Assembly (NCBI RefSeq): GCF_009371975.2
Contig: NZ_VIKT02000005.1
Span: forward strand, 1-64,000
Direction: 5' to 3'
DNA: 64,000 bases
Source of the DNA: Microcella pacifica
GTDB taxonomy: Bacteria; Actinomycetota; Actinomycetes; Actinomycetales; Microbacteriaceae
The notes beneath the pieces are model-generated. The model saw nothing but the letters and a program-made list of their open reading frames with translations. It was not told the DNA's origin and did no database searches. Positions 60,866-64,000 of the stretch are shown here, piece by piece. The position numbers and the translations under genes are program-made. The stretch's first letter is position 1. The number at the start of each line of letters is the position of its first letter.

Positions 60866-61927
60866 CTAGAGCGCCTCCTGCTTGGGCACGACGACCTGGT
60901 CGATGATGATGAGGATCGAGGCGGCGACCGGAATGGCGATGAGGGCTCCGAGGATGCCCAGGAGCGTGCCTCCCGCGAGCGCGGCGATCACGACGACCAC
61001 GCCGGGCACCCTCACGGCCCGGTTCATGATGTTCGGGCTCAGCACGTACGCCTCGATCTGCATGTAGACCAGGTAGTAGATGGCCGCGACGATGACGGTC
61101 GAGATCGATTCCGGGTTGACGAGAAGCTGCGTGAGCACGACGAGGATCGACCCGGAGAGAGTTCCCACGAGCGGCACGAGTGAGAACAGGAACGCGACGA
61201 ACGCGAAGAGCGCGGGGTACTGGGCCCCGATGATCGACAGGAAGATGAAGCTCAGCACGCCGTTGCAGAGCGCGAGCGTGACCTGGCCGACGACGTAGCG
61301 CCCGACCGCCGAGGAGACCTGCTCGGCGATGCCGATGAAGCGCTCGCGCTTGGACATCGGCACGAGCTTGTAGACGGCGCCCTTGAGGTTGTGGAGCGAC
61401 GCGACGAAGTAGAGCGTCAGGATGAGGATGATGAGAGCGCCGAACACGCCCGTGGCGATGCCGATGCCGACCGACAGCACGCCGCCGCCGACCTGCGTGA
61501 GGTTGTCGGGGTTCGTGATCCACTCGAGTGCTGACTCGGCCGCAAGACGCACATCGACGACCTCGACGGGGATGAACGACTGCACGTTGTCGAAGAAGTC
61601 GTCGAGTGAGTCGAGCGACCTCACGTAGTCGGAGATGCGCGCCACGAGCCGGCTCGACTGCTCGACGATCACGGGGATGATTGCGAAGACGAGCCCTGTG
61701 AAGAGGCCGAGGACTCCGACGAGGACGGTGAGGATCGCCGCCCAGCGAGGCCACTTTCGCTCCTCGAGCCACGAGACGAGCGGGTCGAGCCCGAGGGCGA
61801 TGAAGAGCGCGGCACCGATGTAGGTGATGATCGTCGCGAGACTCGTGATCGCGCCGCCGATGACGAGCGCCACGAGTACCCCGAGCCCACCGAACAGGCC
61901 GAAGCGAAATGCGTTCTGAATCTTCAC
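60866..61927 (-). CDS. AI-2E family transporter (PerM-like)
   Basis: The 353-residue membrane protein has the AI-2E/UPF0118 layout: two helices at the start (LVALVIGGAITSLATIITYIGAAL), ALGLDPLVSWLEERKWPRW, a soluble middle part, then six helices with FSLVPLVGTLSG and VLSPNIMNRAVRVPGVVVVIAALAGGTLLGILGAL. Members are proton- or sodium-coupled exporters, and quorum-signal transport is not general. GTG 61927 has AGGAG about 11 bases upstream. It is 33 bases downstream of the coiled-coil gene on the same strand. Confidence 0.9.
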   Translation of the reverse strand: MKIQNAFRFGLFGGLGVLVALVIGGAITSLATIITYIGAALFIALGLDPLVSWLEERKWPRWAAILTVLVGVLGLFTGLVFAIIPVIVEQSSRLVARISDYVRSLDSLDDFFDNVQSFIPVEVVDVRLAAESALEWITNPDNLTQVGGGVLSVGIGIATGVFGALIILILTLYFVASLHNLKGAVYKLVPMSKRERFIGIAEQVSSAVGRYVVGQVTLALCNGVLSFIFLSIIGAQYPALFAFVAFLFSLVPLVGTLSGSILVVLTQLLVNPESISTVIVAAIYYLVYMQIEAYVLSPNIMNRAVRVPGVVVVIAALAGGTLLGILGALIAIPVAASILIIIDQVVVPKQEAL

Positions 61928-61960
61928 GTGCCGTGGCTCCTGAGGTCGAGCGGCGTCAGC

Positions 61961-63751
61961 CTAGTCGTCGCGCTGGGACAGCGTTTCTGCCTGCGAGAGT
62001 ACTCCGCGCAGACCCTCGAAGTAGCCCGCCACGGCGTCGCGTTCGACGCGGATGCGTGCGAGCGACTCCTCCGCCTCGGCGACGAGCTTCGCACTGCGCT
62101 CCTCCGCCTCCTTCTGCAGCGCCTGCGCGCGCTGCTCGGCATTCGCGAGCACCTCGCGCGCCGTGGCGTCGGCATCGGCCCTCCGCTTCTGGGCGTCTTC
62201 GCGCGCGCTGCGGTCGAGATTCTCGGCCTCGGTGCGCACCGCGGCCGCTCGAGCCTGGGCCTCGGTGAGCTGGGCGGTCGCCTCATCGAGGTAGCGCTGC
62301 GTCTGAGCAACGGCCTCCTGCTGGCGCGCGAGGTACTCCTTCTCGGCTTCGTCCCGTCGCGCCGTGAGCTCGACCTCGAGGTCGGTGCGGGCCTGCTCGG
62401 CAGCGCGCTCCAGGCGCGCGCGGCTCTCCTCCGCATCGTGCACGAGCTGCGCCCGTGCCTTCGCGGCCTCGTCGGCGAGGGCGCCGCGCTGCCGGGCCGC
62501 CTCGCGCTCGAGCGCACTGCGGGTCTCGAGCGCCTGCTGCTCAGCTGCTTCTCGCAGTTCGGCGAGCTCGCGCTCGGTCGTCGCGCGCAGCTCCATCGTG
62601 TCCTGCTCGGCTCGCTCGCGCAGGCGCAGCGCGGCCGTCTCGGCATCCTGGCGCCGTTGCGATGCTTCGCGCTCGGTCGACGCCCGCAGCTCCGCGAGCT
62701 CGCGCTCGGTGCTCTCCCGCAACTCCGTCGTGTCGCGCTCGGCGGCGTCGCGCAGTTCGGCGGCCTCCCGCTCGGCGGTCTCCCGCAGCTCGGTGGCGTC
62801 GCGCTCGGTGATGTCGCGCAGCTCGGTGGTCTCCCGCTCGGTGGTCTCCCGCAGCAGCGTCGTCTCGCGCTCCGCGGTGAGGCGCAGAGCGGCGAGCTCG
62901 TCCGTGAGCTCCTTCCGCCGACGGGCCTCCTCGGCCGCCCAGGCCTCCCGACCCTGCGCGACCTCGCGCGCGGCCTCGTCGCGAGCCCGCCGCACCTCGT
63001 CCTCGAGGTCGGCCCGCGCGTTCGTGATGTCGGCGTCGAGCTGCGCGCGGCGCGTGGCGTCGTCGCTCTCGAACTCTGCGCGGGCCTGCTCGGTCTCACG
63101 GGCGAGCTGTGCCGCGGCATCCCGTGCGTCGGCCACCTCGCGGTCGGCGACGACACGCAGCTCGGCGAGCTGCCATTCGGTCTCGGCGCGCTGCGCCGCG
63201 ATCTCGCGCTTCGCCGTCGCGCGCGACTCCGCCGCCTCCGTGGCGACGGCTCCGCGGATGGCGGCGGCCTCCCGCTGCGCCTCGGTCACGAGGGCGTCGG
63301 CATCGGCGCGCGCACGCGTCACGAGTTCCTCGGCCTCGCGCGTCGCGTCGTCGATCAGCTGTCGCGCGCGCTCCGTCGCTTCGGCGACGAGCTGCTCCGT
63401 GCGGCCCGCCGTCTCGGCCTGCAGACGCTCCGCCTCGGCCTGAGCGCTCGTGCGCAGCTTCTCCGCATCGATGTCGGCCTGGCTGATGAGCCGCGTGGAC
63501 TGCTCCTCGGCGACGCGCAGGGTCTGCTCGAGCTTCGTGCCGAGGCCCGCGTAGGTCGGGCGGCCCACCTCGTCGAGCTCCGACTGCAGGTCGTCGATGA
63601 CGGCGTGCAGGCGCTTGAGCTCCTTGGCGGTCTCCGCCCTCTCCGTGTTCGACTGGATGAGGTCGCGCCGGAGGTCCTGGAGGGCCTTGTCGACGTCCTC
63701 GCGCTTGTAGCCGCGCATCTCGGTGCCGAAATCGAACTCTGTGCCTGCCAC
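61961..63751 (-). CDS. DivIVA-domain coiled-coil protein with hendecad repeats (polar scaffold-like)
   Basis: The 596-residue protein opens with a DivIVA-type membrane motif (FDFGTEMRGYKREDVDKALQ, residues 6-25). The remainder is almost entirely charged coiled coil. Residues 294-425 form about twelve 11-residue repeats (pattern ERxxTELRxxA), flanked by heptad-like segments. A DivIVA head with a long hendecad rod recalls the Streptomyces polar organiser Scy and corynebacterial RsmP-like filament proteins; assignment to either is not certain. A cytoskeletal or polar-growth role is likely. GTG 63751 has GGAG 8 bases upstream and TAGACT at 63791-63796. Confidence 0.85.
   Translation of the reverse strand: MAGTEFDFGTEMRGYKREDVDKALQDLRRDLIQSNTERAETAKELKRLHAVIDDLQSELDEVGRPTYAGLGTKLEQTLRVAEEQSTRLISQADIDAEKLRTSAQAEAERLQAETAGRTEQLVAEATERARQLIDDATREAEELVTRARADADALVTEAQREAAAIRGAVATEAAESRATAKREIAAQRAETEWQLAELRVVADREVADARDAAAQLARETEQARAEFESDDATRRAQLDADITNARADLEDEVRRARDEAAREVAQGREAWAAEEARRRKELTDELAALRLTAERETTLLRETTERETTELRDITERDATELRETAEREAAELRDAAERDTTELRESTERELAELRASTEREASQRRQDAETAALRLRERAEQDTMELRATTERELAELREAAEQQALETRSALEREAARQRGALADEAAKARAQLVHDAEESRARLERAAEQARTDLEVELTARRDEAEKEYLARQQEAVAQTQRYLDEATAQLTEAQARAAAVRTEAENLDRSAREDAQKRRADADATAREVLANAEQRAQALQKEAEERSAKLVAEAEESLARIRVERDAVAGYFEGLRGVLSQAETLSQRDD
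62477..62872 (-). repeat. 33-base tandem repeat array coding for hendecads
   Basis: Twelve in-frame units encode ERETTLLRETT-type 11-mers (residues 294-425 of the coiled-coil protein). The first six are highly regular, then the register is kept but the sequence drifts (EREASQRRQDA, ETAALRLRERA). Neighbouring units are similar at the DNA level, indicating growth by duplication. Confidence 0.85.
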
Positions 63752-64000
63752 GTGGGGGTCTCCATGGGTCGGTGGGGCGCGAACCCTGCGAGTCTATCGG
63801 CGCGCGCGGCCTTTGCCTCGCCTGAGTATTCGGCCTGAGGGGGCCCGCTTGGCCGCCCCGCGACGACGCGCACCCCGAGCATCCGCTAATCTGGAATGTC
63901 TGTAATCTGCTGGCCGCTGACTGCACCGAGCTGACGCTCTCGTCGCCCGATCAGTCCTGAACCGCAGCGACCTCGTCCCTCAGCGACCGCCTCCCGCGGT
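63752..64000 (+). other. Right-edge intergenic region with a promoter for a gene beyond the window
   Basis: No gene lies on the plus strand here. TAATCT (63887-63892) is a good -10 box, and about 108 bases of apparent leader follow to the window end. A very short frame after it (ATG 63896) ends after 12 codons and is not convincing. In many actinobacteria ileS lies near here, so this may be its leader; that is a guess. Confidence 0.4.

Noticed and set aside
63887-64000. A T-box leader for ileS
   Set aside because: No TGGNACCGCG T-box sequence is visible before the window ends and the downstream gene is not in view, so it cannot be supported.

Overview
The window is a high-GC actinobacterial chromosome segment, most likely from the family Microbacteriaceae (inference). 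Supporting signs are the many GTG starts, families typical of actinobacteria (DUF3039, DUF2469, a luciferase-like F420-type oxidoreductase, DivIVA-domain proteins), and the core order rpsP-khpA-rimM-trmD ... rplS-lepB-rnhB-DUF2469-yraN-comM-dprA ... xerC ... rpsB-tsf-pyrH-frr-cdsA. No tRNA, rRNA or CRISPR array was seen.

Layout. 1-203: the end of one IS3-like insertion sequence sitting in the start of an older one. 396-7920: an accessory sugar-import locus with a LacI regulator, a YtfQ-type binding protein, two paralogous RbsA-type ATPases and two permeases; a perfect palindrome covers the -10 box in front of the binding-protein gene. 8425-17152: mixed housekeeping and surface genes, including a heliorhodopsin, ribokinase, DoxX, nitrilase, aminotransferase, TetR, two exported proteins and an HtrA-like protease. 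17172-25460: a cell-wall polymer (teichoic-acid-like) cluster with a GT2 glycosyltransferase, a two-domain CDP-glycerol transferase broken at a G10 tract, a second such transferase, an ABC exporter pair and a LicC-like cytidylyltransferase. 25644-30602: an ABC exporter with a histone-like N-terminal tail, DUF3039, a DUF559-like nuclease-fold protein and ftsY. 30699-48225: the conserved translation, secretion and DNA-uptake block, interrupted by a large secreted/membrane protein at 40471-43956. 48226-52630: MarR/MMPL, xerC and an M23 peptidase. 52911-64000: rpsB to cdsA, then growth and division proteins (a four-repeat DivIVA protein, a lytic-transglycosylase-like protein, and a hendecad coiled-coil DivIVA protein), an alpha/beta hydrolase and an AI-2E family transporter.

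Three patterns run across the window. First, about twenty genes have a TANNNT-type -10 box 6-9 bases before the start codon and usually no ribosome site, which points to leaderless transcripts. Second, an imperfect palindromic repeat built around GCGCCAGATCTGGCGC occurs four times between genes. Third, stop/start overlaps of the GTGA or ATGA type link many operon genes. The most unusual items are the poly-G frameshift in a wall-polymer transferase, the doubled sugar ATPase with its operator and twin hairpins, a low-GC patch across two exported-protein genes, 25-bp tandem repeats joining pyrH to the next gene, and an M23 peptidase frame with no stop codon before it runs antisense through xerC.
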